Shown piece after piece: positions 22,822-36,849 of a stretch of DNA of 64,000 bases. The position numbers and the translations under genes are program-made. Position 1 is the stretch's first letter, and each line of letters begins with the position of its first letter. The notes under the pieces were generated by a model. That model saw only the letters and a program-made list of their open reading frames with translations, made no database searches and was not told the DNA's origin. The stretch is from contig OX388349.1 in NCBI GenBank assembly GCA_947579665.1, forward strand, positions 70,064,841-70,128,840, given 5' to 3'. The stretch is from Sympetrum striolatum (lineage: Eukaryota; Arthropoda; Insecta; Odonata; Libellulidae).

Positions 22822-25799
22822 CATATTTAAAACATATTAATGCACGGAATTACTCTTGCTGCACAAAATATGCCTTGAGCAGCTCAGAAAGATAGGTCAT
22901 ACATAAATAACCCTACTTTTATGTAGCAATCAGCAAAATAAGAAAGGGAAATTTTATCTGAAGTTTAAATAACAGAAAGAAATTACAAATGCTAAAACCA
23001 AAAATGTTTTGCAAAAATTTAAGATAAAATCGTTAAAATATGAAATGAAATCGAAACGAAACTAAGATTATCAAAACTACATATTTACTCTGTATAAGTT
23101 TATGCAGCGTTTTATAAATGTATAAAATGAGTATTAGTACAAAATAACTCTAAATACGTTTTTAAGTTGATTATGAGTCAAAAAACACCGTTGTGAAAGC
23201 AAATCATCCTCTAGTTCTATGATTGTCGGTGAAAAACTGTTTACATGAAGTATTGATTTTATTTATTTTCATAATTTGTTTATAATATAACAGATTGTAT
23301 AGTAGTAACTACATCATATGATAATATTAGAAATTTTTATCTGCATACTCTAAACGCTTATTTGCACCGACGTTCATAGTATGGCTGAGAGGAGGAGCTT
23401 CAATGAGTTAATCGATTTGCAACAATACATTATTATAAATTTCGTCTTAAGTACGGTTTTGGTTGAAGATGGTAATCCGTTCCAGGTTTCGTCAACCAAA
23501 GTAAGACTACTTCAAATTTTAAATATCAAATTTGCATCTACCTTTTACAACTCTTCACTTCGGAGAGCCTGATTGCGAGGCAGCATCTACTCGTCGAAAT
23601 TCGATGCATCTCCTTGCAACTTACACCCTTTGCTTCTGGTTTTAGAATGTTTACTATCGCCTGAATATCTGCATATAATAGAGAACGGAAAAAATATTAA
23701 ATCATCAATCAAGATTCTTTTACTTATGTCTTCATTAAGGTGGTAAATATTGATTGAATGGCAATTACAATTACAATTCCCAGTACCCAATTACACGAAG
23801 AAACTGTTATGAGTTTATTCAATAATCAAAATATTAATTAACAGCAGATCTTTCTCTATAGGTACCTTACGCAAGTACCACAAACCCTTAAGTAATTCGT
23901 GAAAACTTTGACCGACTTTGCTTCCTACTTAATTGAATTTAACAGTCTGAATCCAGGTCATATGACTTTACTAAGATAAAATCCTATACAAATATACAGA
24001 TATTTGATTAATTATTTTTTTGTATTCATAATAATAAATTGCTGTCACTGTAAATCGTTGATAATGATAATAGCGGGTGAAGTAAAAGATGTTTTGATTG
24101 ATTGATGTTTAAAGGGCATTACAAGATATTAAAAATCTTTCTCTAGAAAAGTATAAAGTGTAAAATATTACAGTCTAAATGAAGGCATGCCCAATACAAA
24201 GGATAACGTTTTAAGGCTAGAGTAAATACAAGTAAATGACTCCCATCTTGAATTGATTGAAGAGCTATCTAACATACTTTTAAAGCTGAGTATATAAGTG
24301 TAGAAGCGATGGCATAGGAGATAAATCTTATTGACAATTTGTGTTCCTTGTTGAGTTACTCCAAAATTCAACAAAATTTCAAGGTTAATAGCCTGCTGAT
24401 GGAGATCGCACAAATATTTCTCATATCTATGAAATTAATTAATCGAATTCAATTTTCGTTTTATTTTTCAGAAGCTAAGTAGTACCTAACCATATCCATA
24501 AATAAAATACTGTCATAATTAGCTTCGATCTATTTATGTTTAATGTCAAGATTAAAACTTCCTCATAAAGTAGTCTTCAAATTTAAAAATTCATATTTAC
24601 CTTACATTGGATATCGTAGTTTTAGATAATCTACAACCGACTAACAGATCGTACCCACTATAGTTCTTCAGTTACGCATTCCAGGAATTCAATGGCAATT
24701 AATTTACTAAACCAATAAAAAGGAATCTAGTGGTAACATTTCATTTCAAATCGCAAGGCCTTAAGATTAAAGCGAATGAGAACGAGTAGCGTCTTCATAA
24801 ATAAACTTCTTCCCGCATTAATTTCCACGGAACGTCAATCTAGTCATCAATTACCTATACATAGCTTTTATTCTCCGGTCTTGCCTTTGGTTAATTGCAT
24901 CGTTTTAAATTCCATCAATCGGAGTCACGTTCCAAATAAGAATTAATTCCCAACCGGAAAAAATAATTTTAATTGATTTAGGTTGGACAAAACCGCTGGC
25001 TCTTCCCACGACAGGGCTTACGACTGGTAAGGAATCCGAAGTGAATTGCTGTATCTCACCAACGGGGTGTGACCGAACCTGAGAACCAGTTGGTTAATTT
25101 CAAATGCCCATTAATCGTCTACTCCGAAGGGTAATCAGATTCATAAAATAAAAACAACTCGCTTATTGGTAGTAACTATCCTTAGAAGGTAGTTTTTATT
25201 AGATCGCATTCTATGCCTGCAATAAAGTATTATTGATATCACATCTTATGAATTGGAGAGTTAACGATGCGATTTGCTTTTATGTCTGGTTTATTTACTT
25301 CAACCAGTACAAAATATGCTTTGCCTCAACAGAGAAAAATATTTATGCATCTTAGCTAACGTATGAAATGTTTACGAAAATTAATATCCCCACAAATTAG
25401 AATTGAACTTGAAATTATAATTAGAGACAGTGAAATAAAAGTAAGGATCAATCGTATTATATGGTATGCTCTGTAGGTTTTAACCATATGGAGTTATAGA
25501 GAGTTGAGTAAATGTCATATTCGCAATATCTTTGTTTTAAGAAGACGACTGAATTCTAATATATTTTCGGAGTTTTGAATATTTTAATGGCACGGCAGCG
25601 CTAAAGGAATTCCAATCATTTAACTTATATAACTTTGGACAATGAAAGTCTCATTTTATCGTTATTTTTGTTGAGTCAAAGTCGTAAAGTATAGATTATA
25701 CGTTGCTTAAATGATTTACATATTTTTCAGCGACCCATTGCCAGCAATCGTCACAAAACAACAAAGAGGGCAATATACCTTTAATACACTCTTCTCTTC
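22822..25799. other. AT-rich DNA, nothing recognised
   Basis: A small GC-richer patch lies at about 24960-25140. Frames of 60-80 codons occur by chance and none has protein-like features. Confidence 0.6.
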
Positions 25800-26025
25800 A
25801 TCTAAGGTTATCTTTCTGCTGCATTATTTTGCTATCCATTACCTTCCTTTGATGATGGCCCTACACTCTTTTCTTATATGATAACGCATCCAGTTGGCTT
25901 TTATCCCAATCCCATTTCCATCGGCCTCCTAGTTTCTCCGACCCTTCTAACTTTATTCTTCTGAGTAATACTGTCTGGAAAATCTCTTTTCTGCATTATT
26001 ATACATCCTGATATTCTCGAATCGG
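25800..26025 (-). mobile_element. Non-LTR retrotransposon, decayed C-terminal fragment
   Basis: On the minus strand, one frame from about 26015 reads DFPDSITQKNKVRRVGETR, which resembles the D-R-x-T-N-E-E-V-L-R-R-V-G-E block at the C-terminal end of reverse-transcriptase polyproteins of many insect LINEs. A second frame from about 25905 reads KANWMRYHIRKECRAIIKGR, matching the next block of that same region (K-A-N-W-I-G-H-I-L-R...I-x-G). The order and spacing are correct, with a frame change between the two blocks and in-frame stops after the second. Upstream reverse transcriptase and endonuclease domains are absent. The clade cannot be fixed from this fragment; the resemblance is to family sequence from memory and was not searched. 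Confidence 0.6.
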
Positions 26026-26843
26026 ATTGGATATCGTCTATATATATAATATATATCGTTAATAGTTATTTTACAGGAAAAAGTTTTGAAATGTGTTTAA
26101 ACCTATGTTTTCCAATGCCAAGATAAAATAGTCTCGATATGCTGGTGCGCAAATGCGCATTCTTTTTCACTATGAGCTCCAAGTTGTGTATCCGCTCCAC
26201 ATTTTGCTGCATCACACACAAAATAGCTCTGCAATTGTCAAAATAACTAAGACAAAATTAAAAAATTGAATAAGAATGAAGAATTTCTGTTTCGCCCAAT
26301 ATTTTCTTTTAACGGCCTTTTCATCCACATCGACAAAAATAGAAAAAGGTAGCCTTTCTTGCAGAATATACACAACCCATTATCTTTATAGCGCTTAAAA
26401 TTATCGCAAATGGGAAAACTGTAATACAAACCCTAATTTTTACTTAATGAAATTTGAGTATGATTCAAGTCATGCAGAAAAAAAGAAAGAAAAGAAAAAA
26501 AAATTCAATGAATTGAAATTTTGAAAGGGAAATGCATGACCATGTGGTTGACCGGATAAGTCATGAGATTGTTGGATAAGTTGGATTCTATTACCAGAGA
26601 AAAAATTGGCTGCATCAAAAAGGAAGCTAGAGAATTTAAGCTACAGTTTTAACAGTTCATCAAATTCATTTCAAGCCATCAAGTCACTGTTCTTATAATT
26701 CTGTGCGTACCTTACGCGCAGAATACCTTTCAGTTGACTGATTTGCTTCCAAAATGATATATTATTAATGATATTATCGAAAATCATTTTTTTGTGATAT
26801 CTTGTATTTCTCCAATATTTCTTCAAATTTCTACGGAATTATC
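26026..26843. other. AT-rich DNA, nothing recognised
   Basis: A short (TA)n tract lies at about 26037-26057. No gene features. Confidence 0.6.
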
Positions 26844-26922
26844 GAATTATCGAATTATATTATATAGTTATTATATATATATAATTAATATATATAATTA
26901 ATAATATAGTTATCGAATTATT
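26844..26922. repeat. AT-only imperfect palindrome
   Basis: An almost pure A/T stretch with repeated TATCGAATTA and TATATAATTAAT units that can fold on itself. The TTATCGAATTAT motif occurs near both ends. Confidence 0.5.
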
Positions 26923-27806
26923 TTCGTAAATATACAGCAAATTAACAGGTAATCATAAAATAAGGATCAGCCCGAAAATCTATTAAACCGAGTTATAAAG
27001 AGTCTACTGCACAGACTTTTAAGCATCCAGAAAGCTTAATAAAGGAACCAGTACCTTTGGAATTGTCGCTAAACTCATCTTCAGGTGTGCCCTCCGATGA
27101 CAGCCCTAAAAAAGGCAATCGTAATTTATGCATGTAATTATGGTAATTTCAGAAAAATCCACATTGCTATTAACTTACGTTTTTTTGATAGAGGCCTTGA
27201 GCTATTCGCGGACTGTAAAAAAAAAATCGGATGTCCATCTGTACCTTATGAAATCCAAACTAAACTCTCCTCAACTGCTCATGAGCCTAGCTTGGCATTA
27301 ACACCCTAAAAACAGTCACATGCAGAAGATCTAACTGAGTGTTTGATCAATCTTTTTGTCTCTTAAACGTTATCTTAATCTCTGTTTTCAGGGTGCAAGT
27401 TTCGAATTACTTCTCGAATGTTCCCTTGTATTTTTGCGAGGAGTAAACGAATCAGCAATTTCGAATTTTTCTCATGGGAATCTTATCTTATGGTGTGAGT
27501 CATCTAACTAAAGGATAGGCTTAAGAAGTGCATGCGTTGAACGTTATGAGCAAAACACTTGTATCTTAGTGTCCCATTGATATCGATGTCGGCTTTTGGT
27601 CTGCTATGCTACCGAAAGCATCACCTTAGCTGAAATCGGAGCCATATTTACGGGTATGCAAAGCTTTCGCTAAATTTATTAAGCAAACACGTGACTAGCA
27701 GTGTATCTCTAATTGTAAGACTTACATATAAGACGATTGGGGTTTTGTACTCTTCAGCAGAAAAAAAAGCTTAGAGCTAGTCATAGGATTTGACTCTTGG
27801 GGGGGG
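26923..27806. other. AT-rich DNA, nothing recognised
   Basis: A 74-codon frame at 27085-27309 has no motif. No repeat seen. Confidence 0.6.
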
Positions 27807-27850
27807 AGGGGGGTTTTGAACCCCTAAAACCCCCCCTCGCTGCGCTACTG
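27807..27850 (-). repeat. G/C-run hairpin, possible hAT-type terminus
   Basis: GGGGGGTTTT (27808-27817) and AAAACCCCCC (27826-27835) pair as 10-bp arms, with a further run of eight G just upstream. On the minus strand the block starts CAGTAGCGCAGCGAGG (27850-27835), similar to the CAGTGGCGTAGC-type tips of some hAT elements. No matching opposite end or target duplication was found, so only a fragment is proposed. Confidence 0.4.
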
Positions 27851-30270
27851 GGTCATATAGAAGGTTATTTTTTTAACTCAACTCACTGAAACTATTACAT
27901 ACTACCGTGTTCCTAGTTACAAACGTCAAATTGTGCACAAGGCATAAGAACTTCACGAAAATACTGTACTAAAATGTTATAACTTGAACTATGCATTAAA
28001 AGGTTTTCTACTATACGCATTATATGGATTCCTATAATGGTAACGCAAAACTATTAATTCAGTCGGCTTTCTAGGACTGTACAGAAGGTGAAACTTGAGC
28101 TCATCACTCCCAAAGCGTAGTTCCGACCGACATCTAGAAAAATAATAATTCTTCCCACAGACGCCCTTTGTCACTAGGAATTACCTCGGCGGGTTCGAAC
28201 AAAGGAAAAAGGAAAGACGCTTACGGCAGCGAGAGGCAACCGCGGCGATATATCTTTCGGGGAACGCTGTCGCTACCGGTGTTTGAATACGTCGCTAAAG
28301 GGAATTCTACGGATGGTCACTTAGGAATAAATTTGTTTTGGGTGGGAGATAACCCTCTCAACTCCCCCCATGCTTCGGCTACACATGAGATTAATACGTA
28401 TACATATATGTATGTATGGGTCCACGTATATATGTAACATACGACTCGCGTATGGAAAAAACGTAACGGACGGCAAAAAAATTCTCCGGGTGTAGCGATG
28501 AACGCTAAACCCCTTTCTTCCAGACGCGTTCCTCTTCTCAGCCGTTCTATTTCCCTCTCGTATTAATGCTCGGACATAAATTAATATCTTAGAGCGCTAA
28601 AAGGAGCCGACTCTTTTGATTCGGATGTAAATCACGCCCGTGAAGGATCCCCCTGCATCCGCATCAACTCCCTACGTCACCGCTACCTCTTTCTTCCACC
28701 GTCCACTTCATATTTCCTTCCTCCCTTCGCTACCGACTGTTCCTTAGATTTATGTAAGATGTGTAAATGAAGCCGTTTTATTTTTTCCTTAAAGTTTTCG
28801 TTCGTTTTTTTCGCGCTGTGATCCAGAAGCGGAACTTATTTAATACCCTTGCCCGCCGCCGGACCGCAGCGCCTCGCGATTTTATTTTGTTCTTATTTCA
28901 CCGAGAGTTATTCCACTCACGGGCGCGCTTTTAATCAAGGATTTTTAATCGAATTATTTTTCGAGACGACCGTTTTGCGAGATCCAATATCGTTTGTATT
29001 TTTTTCTCTCTCGGATTCGGGCGATAAATTAACTCGTATTCTTTCCTAACGCGCCTTTAATGTAAGTGGATGAACGGGTTAAGGCGCCCGGGAACTCAGA
29101 AAGCCCGAATGGAAATAACAGGATAGGCGATTTAATTAACAATTTGAAAATTACGATCTGACGCTTTGAAAGTTCTTTATAAGGAGACGCTTCGATTGGA
29201 AGTGGTTGGCCAAAATCGGAAATTACACCGCGACTCGCAAGTTTCTCAGTCCCGTTTACAAGGCCTTTAACACGTGCTAAGATATGCGTTTGGGTATCAA
29301 GCTAGTTAAGAGCTTTAATTGAAAATCTTAAGTTGTGAATTCAAAATCTCTGCTTAACCCCATTTCATCTAAGAGCACAGATCTTAGCACAATCAGAAAC
29401 GAATTAATTCGAAAAACCATATTCAATCACTTTCTAATACTTTTAGATTTTAGCATAGAGTTGAACGAAGTATTTGAGTTTTAAAACATTGTTAATTTTA
29501 ACGCGAACCTATTAATTGACAATACACTGAAATTCAAGACAAAAATGTTCAACTTCTCGAATTTGCTAGACTCTGCTTCTCCCTCTTGAAATAGATGTTA
29601 ATTCCGCACTCTTATTTTCCAAGTTATAACTTTTAAATGCATGAAATTATATTATTTTTAAGGGTAAAGTTAATGGAACGGGATTAAATTAAATTTCCGT
29701 CATTAATGATATTTTTTTTCATCTTTTTTGCTATTTTTCTTCGGGAAATATACGTGTCACTTAAATTACATAAAATAACGATATAACAGTGGGTGATTGC
29801 AGTTATCGAACAGTTATTCCACGTGATAACAATATACTTTTCAGTATTGGCTGAGTTATAATTAATGGAGTGTTTAGTATTATTTATGTCACGCATGGAT
29901 CATTGAATACAACCTATCAATAACTAAACCCGGAAACATTAAAATTAAAAACAATAAATTCCAAAAAAACTGAAACTTCAATATTTTCTTAAACCAACAA
30001 ACAATTCCAAGAGTAACAAAAGTCAATTTATAATCGATTCCCCCCTTAACATATTTTTGTATGCATAGCACAGGTGTTACCCATCTTCGATAGCCCAAGC
30101 ATCATTTCTTCTCCGTTAAGGATTTTGATCCGAAAACATCTCTATTGTAGTAAAACATAAATTAAGTATAATGATGGGTATAAGTTATACAGCGGTCATT
30201 ACGCTACTTCTTAAATATAGACAACAAACTGGAACACTCATTCAAGATAATCCCCCGCCTACTTTCTGTT
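27851..30270. other. Gene-free DNA with a GC-richer CpG-containing block
   Basis: About 28160-29110 is GC-richer and has many CpG sites. Frames of 89 codons (28168-28437) and 66 codons (28849-29049) lack motifs. The rest is AT-rich. Confidence 0.6.
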
Positions 30271-30554
30271 TTATCTGCAGGGATAACTACAAGTCATTCT
30301 CTTGACAACCATAGTTCCCGGCAATAAAAGAATCCCCTCCGATCTCTTAAACATTTCATCCACTGCCTGGTAGGGGTCCACTCCATCTTCCACCAAACCC
30401 ACGCATACACCGAAATCATTTCCGTCCGAACGCATGATATCCAAACCCACGGCATCGATCGTATCTCATAAGGAACGCTAATGTTCCATAATGCCTCCTC
30501 GAGGCTGAACATGGTCCCCAAAATGGCGGCTGTTGCCTTGTAATTAATAGTTCC
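30271..30554 (-). pseudogene. Unidentified coding-like fragment, about 94 residues in two frames
   Basis: Not recognised. On the minus strand, 30554 to about 30465 reads GTINYKATAAILGTMFSLEE followed by ALWNISVPYE. From 30465 to the stop at 30271-30273 a second frame reads on: it starts DTIDAVGLDIMRSDGNDFGV, continues CVGLVEDGVDPYQAVDEMFK, and later has LLLPGTMVVKR. Both segments have balanced composition and charged/hydrophobic alternation, unlike the Trp-rich continuation of the first frame. They abut at one point, so a single-base indel near 30460 would join them. The upstream edge has TAG/GGA at 30555-30557, compatible with a splice acceptor (CTATTTTTCCC about 45-55 bases before it). No start codon begins the reading. 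It could be an internal exon with a sequencing or real frameshift, or a retropseudogene piece. No neighbouring exon was found. Confidence 0.45.
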
Positions 30555-33500
30555 CTATCGACAGGATCTACATCTAATCTCTACATCGGGAAAAATAGAG
30601 ATCGTAGTTTAGAGGTCATTAAGGCGTTTGTCGGCAGAGATTTTTTTCAAATATCAGTCATCGACGGGAGAAGTCTTAAATAGTGTATTTAGGGGATGAT
30701 ATTTATTGACGAGGGCTAAATTGGATGCGAGGACTTGGGGATGCAGAAGGCCCTACTTATAAAAATTAACATGAAAATGAAGCACAAATTCTTGGTGCAC
30801 TAAAAAGGGCTAGTCGACGTTTTCACCCTTTCCGAGATTATTTCAAAATATGTCGGTTGATTTTTATGAGTTGCCTCTCACGAATATAAAAGTGTTTCTA
30901 AATTAAATTAAAGCATTGGAGTATTAGCAAATGCTGCATTACGCACATAAAGATGTTTCATTCGATGAGAAGAGTTACAAACATTCATAAAGATTTGAGT
31001 CTGCATATTTTACATAAATTGCGTTGAATTGAGGTTTAACAGTATTTTTTGTATTTAATTACTTAATACATCATTCCACCACTCCATTAGATTCGCAGTA
31101 TATTTTTAAAATTATCATTTTATGTCTAACATCGAATGAAATCTACTAACTCTCATAGTGCTATCAATAATGCTTCTCAGATGTTTATGAAAATATTTTT
31201 ATCACATTATAATTCCTCTCTTTATTTACCTTAATCTTAAATTATCACTTTCTGGCTCAATTTCATCTCTAATCGACTATCAAATAGCTTTTTTTTAATA
31301 AACAGCAAGTATTTCCACAATAAAAAGCTACTAATTTTCAGTAATCCCTTAAATCACCAAAGATCTACGAATTCAATGAGCCCATAATAATCCCTTGAAG
31401 ACGAGGGTATCTTATGTAAGCTTCTCGCTAATGAAATCCACACCATTAATTCGCTGTGAGTTGTTCTTATATGCTGATATACTAATTAAAGAATGTGTGA
31501 ATTGAATTAAAGAATGAAAATTTATCTAAAACAGTAGATAAGAAAATTTAATGGGGTTATTATAGGTAAAGAGTGAATTATCAATGAGCCAACATTGAAA
31601 TTTAATATTGTGAGAATATAAATTTAGGCATGAAGCCAATTCTCTATATTACTTTAGTTCTTAGTTTGAATGTTGTCTAGTCGTTTTTCCTGTAGTAATC
31701 TTATTTTAAAACGAATTTTACTTTCACATTTATTTAGATGTTTTAAATACTTTTTCTCTTTCTCTTTGTATATGCACAAAGCGATTCCGCGCCATTTTTA
31801 GTATTTTATCTACTTTAATTACGATTTATGATACCATTACCAATATTATTCTAAATTAATTTATTTCCCTTTAACAATTCTGGAATTCCTCAGTAACCCT
31901 AACGTTATCACAGTAATGCACGAGGCTGGGACAGAAGCAAGCGAATAATATATATTTTCCTCTCTCACTTATCTATACATGCGAAATATTCAATTTATCG
32001 AGGTATGTTGGCAAGAACGGCGTGGCCCATATGTATGTAGAATTGATTCTTTGGAAAAGGAGTAACATCGAATGAAAGGTATTCGAGGATAGTTACCACG
32101 GCACGGGAAGATTCAGAGGCAGTAATTGCAATGTTGATTTATAGGAGCGGATTGGGTGTCGATGCTTCCTTGTCGGCTACCGGTGTTCGGTTTGCGCTTC
32201 CTCTCCCAGAGTTCTCTGCGCTACAAGGTTCCGCTTTTACCTCACGCTTCCTTCGAATCGAGATTATGACGTTGACAGCGTCCGCCGAACCTCACGCGCC
32301 TGCAACCCAAGGGATGTTTTCGTTTGCGCTCTCGCCGCGAAATACACCTCTACACTCGCGTTTAAGCGTACATACTGCTAGCGAATGCAAAAGCATCGAC
32401 GACGTTATATTTTACGTTATGGCCTTAAGAGGTAATTTCTTTTTTCGTTATTTTTTACTATAAAGACTGAATATCGGTTGCCATTTGATTCCTTTATTGT
32501 ATGGACGAAAGAATTACATTTAGATATCAATATTTTTTTAGGTTAACTCTTGAACTGAATTCCATGCAGAATTCACAACTAATGTATTTTTAATGTAACA
32601 CAACTCATAGAAGATAAAGATATATATATTTTAATATATTTCCTAATAATTTCCTAAGCTTGATTTTGGATTTTGCAACCAAATTAGTACGAATAATTTA
32701 GGAATTTAAGATTACTTTCTCCTGCATTGAATAAAATATTAAGCACAATAATTTACTGTGCTACTTCCCCACATTAATCGTAATTAGTGATCAGCCATTA
32801 CCTTTAATATGAAATATGGAAGTACTATTTAGGGTCATCGTTAAGTTAATAGTCTCAGAATTTTGAAAAATGTCATTGAGCTGAATCAATATTATAACGT
32901 TATTTTCGTAACATTTACGTTAAATATCACGCTTTTAATATAGATGTTTTGAGCTAAAAATTTTCCAGTTCTTTTATATAAAAATAATTGGCTATTTCAC
33001 TCCAAAATTTTTCTCCTTCTCATAGATAAAGAATTACTGTGAGAACTGCTGAAAACCAGTTGAGCCTAAAGACTTAAACTTCGGCTAAGAATATATCTAA
33101 AAATGAATCAACTGGGACATGACTCTTAATTCCAATGGTAAAACCTACCCAAATTCATGAGAATACCTTGTTTCAAGTAGAAACAACTCTCAACGTTTTA
33201 ATTATTGATAAGAATGTAAGTATTTTAATTAAATTATCTATAATGCACGCATAATTTAGATATTTTTGTCACTAAGAAACATTAAAAATTGACCTTAGCA
33301 GTAAATAATACATGACTACACCTAACTATTATATAAGAAACGATCTGTAAACATTATGAAGGATTTTATTAATTGAATGAATCTGAAAAATATAAATTGA
33401 ATCTGACACAAATTCAAGGATTAATATCTATAGAATTCTAACAACCTAATGGTAAACTTTTAAGTGTGGCATTTGTATATGGTTAACAAATAAATACTTT

Positions 33501-36500
33501 GTAATAAATATATTAGCGTATATATATCATCTTAGAATGGATTAATAATATATATCAGATATATTTCCCAATGAATCCTAACAATTTAATAAGGAAACAT
33601 TTATAACAACTATGAAACCATAAGAATATATGCTCTTCTATGCATTGTTAGAACAAGATTTTTATTCGTTCGGCTCCCGCGGAAGATTATAAAAGTGATA
33701 TATGACAGCATTACTTATCGACTTTGGGTGTTTACCAGACGGGTTAGATATTTCGCCTCACGCTTTAATTCGCTCCATCAAAAATATACGAGGTCGTGAT
33801 ATCATCTGCGCATAATAGATTTCGGCGAGAAGGAAGGCACGTAGGCGCTTAAGGTCAACGATGAGGCGTTGAAATCAAACAGGTCTTCTGATTATAAAGT
33901 TCGATGCTATACCGAAGGAAATGTATGAGGCATGGCTTCTAAAACCGGTCCATTTTTAAGTACCTACTTTCCTTGCCTCGCTATAACCGAGGATCATTGG
34001 GAGTTAACAGGTTATTCAGAGACTCGAACGGTATTCATGACTTGCACAATAATGTGAAGTTATAGGCGCAGGTAGAGCTGTGGTAATAAACTGCTAGCTG
34101 CTCGGAATCGCTCACTCCTCGAGTAAAATTACGAACACAGAGGACCTCTTTACGTATAAATGTGTGTTTGACGCTGGTATAATCAAAGGAGAGATCATTT
34201 AAAGCGGATAGGCGTAAATCAGAAAGGAATCTAGCGAAGGAATTGGATATAATACGCGGGTTTGCAATTGCATTTTTTTGATTTGCGCAAAAAACCTCAT
34301 GGGATTGGGAAAACTTTATGAAGGAAATTTGGTGTTCTTTTATACGGTTTATATTTTATACCCATTCTACCCGTGTGAAAGAATATTTTTTCTATGGAAC
34401 AAAGATGTGAAAAATCAACTTTTGGAATTTGGTTTCACTGATAATTTCTCAATCTTTATATCCTATGTAAACTTACACAAAGAAAACTTAATTACGGAAG
34501 TAATGAATTGTTACTATAATTTCACCGGTGGCAACAATGTAGCGCTTTCAGGTAATTGTCTAAGTTCGCCTATTGATGAGTCCAAACTTGTCTAAGGATA
34601 TATATGCTGTTTTATAAAATAACATAATTATTCATTTTTCATAATGTATCTCTTAGGATCATGATTATATTCAGCAAATAGTTTTTCATCGAGTGAATTA
34701 TGAGGCGTTATTTGGCTTTTTTTTCACTCTGCTTAGCAAAATATCTATACCTACTATGAAAATAATATAAGGTTGTGAATAAATCAGACCGATTAAATCC
34801 CTAAAATAGTTACAAGAATCGACGACAGGGTACAAAAATAAACTTTTTAGCCCTTTAATCAGAGGTAGATCTGTAACAAGTCACTTTAAGTGTGATTCCC
34901 TCAGGTCCATGATTATGGAAAATAGTCTTTGAAGTTATTCGAGAGTTTTATGCGCTGGAATTATGACTATCCAATATTTATAACGAGAATTGTTCTTTAT
35001 ATATGAAATGAATTTCCTTACGGCCAAATTTATCTTTGAATAATATCTCACTATAATATCAAACATATCTATGAACAGGATTTTTTATAAATCAATAGAG
35101 TATGCCTGAACAAAGAAAGGGAATTTTTTAACCATGGAACTCGTCTAAAAATACTTTTGTTATTAATATTACTGTTCCTGCAAATATATCTTTTAATTTT
35201 ATGGGCTTATACAGTGAAGTCTCAATCTAACTTTTTTTACAGGAAATCTAGAGAAATTTTCTAGAGAAATCGACTGTAGATTCGAAAAAACGTAAGATAC
35301 GAAAAACAAAGGGTGTAGTACGGGTCTTAAAGTTTTAATGTAAGGGTAGGTAAAACGCTAGAAACGAGAGCGATAGTTCGAGATTTCACGTTTGTCTATG
35401 GGCAGTGATACCTGTGAAACTTTTCAGGTGTAAGTAATGCTGAATAATAGCATTATTTTATTAGCTCCTTACAGAATGCTATAAAACAACTAATTTTATG
35501 AAAATAACAAAATTTGTACTTTTTCATCATGACGTATTTCCACAAGACATTGCCTGAGACTGTTGATTTTTTAAACTAATTTTATAATGCCGCTGTCCTA
35601 AACTTGCATGGAAGTTTTCCACTGATTATGGTTAAGTGAGAAAAGCAAGGGCTAACTACCTCATTCCTCATATAGTTCCAAGTCCGCAAGTCTCATTCCA
35701 AGACTTTACTCTGTGCGGGCAGGCAGATAAATCTAAACTACTCATACCATGAGAGTGGAAAGGAATAAAGAGTTATCGTCGCCTGTTCATCTTCATAGTC
35801 GCTTATGAAAAATACACTGTGTTTTACCCTTATCAAACCTGAAACCTCTGCCACAAAGTTGAAAACACTTGAATATAAAAGCTCGCACAGATTCTAAAAA
35901 TTTGGTTTTAAAATCGATCAATTTGAACGGGTCGAGATAGAAGTAGGGAACACGTTCGAACGAGTGTATCCACGAAAATAGTCTACAAAAATCCAGACTA
36001 AACTCAAAGCGGACCAATTTGGGATTCTTCCACGGATTCCTGCGTAATTGAATGACTGACGGGGAAGAGAAGAATCTCTCTATCGCCAGGCGCGTGAATT
36101 AAAACAATTTCCCTCCCCATCAGAATACATTATAACGATATATATTCAGGAGAAAAAAGAGATGGGTGTCGGAACGAATGCTGCCGAAGGTTATTTAGTT
36201 TTTATACGGAGAATATAAGGGCCGGTTAACGTCTTTTTTCGCCCCTCCATCATCGGAGAGATACGGGGCCTCAATGGCGTTATGTGGGTGCTTAATTGAA
36301 CGATTTGAAACCTGAGCATCCAGTGAGGCGATTCTCGGTTGCGATTGTCATGTAAAATTCATGAGCAGCTCCTCGAGAAAGGTAGGAAGCAGGGAAAAGG
36401 AGAGAGAGAGAGCAAATGTTTATCTTGTAACAGCCGGAGAGGTAGAACCGCGCAGAAGTCTTCGCGGACTTTCTTTTTTATCGGGTTACTTTTCCGCGGG

Positions 36501-36841
36501 CTTAATGCCGATCTTACACGGATCCCCAGCTCCCGAGCGCGGGCAGTGATTCCCGTCGCTTATGAATAGGAATCGCTTTGCGATGGTTCCGAGTGGGATT
36601 CTCCCCTACCACGAGGAAGGCCTTCTATTTTACGCCTCGGAGTCAACGAGGAATCGGTGATTGAATCCATGACTCCATTCCGGACGCCACCGGTTGAATG
36701 CTACGCTCATGGGAATTACTCGAGCTTTAAGTTGAGAAATCATCCCCTACGTAATATATGTTCTTATGTGAGGCTAATTAAAAGCTAAACTAAGGAAGAC
36801 TTTCTCGATGGAAATTCCTCTGCTCTTCGCTTGCTCTGTGT
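30555..36841. other. Gene-free DNA
   Basis: Mostly AT-rich. GC-richer blocks lie at about 32100-32430, 33660-34260 and 36030-36840. The 110-codon frame at 32131-32463 and the 105-codon frame at 34278-34595 show no domain or conserved pattern. A short GA run lies at 36401-36412. Confidence 0.6.
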
Positions 36842-36849
36842 GCCTGAAC
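36842..36849. repeat. 8-bp target duplication GCCTGAAC, left
   Basis: Identical to 37229-37236 across the hAT element; the pre-insertion site therefore contained one copy of GCCTGAAC. Confidence 0.92.

Noticed and set aside
30294..30521. 75-codon minus-strand ORF as the true protein
   Set aside because: Only its first part looks like protein; after about 30465 another frame carries the natural-looking sequence, so the single-frame product is not credited.
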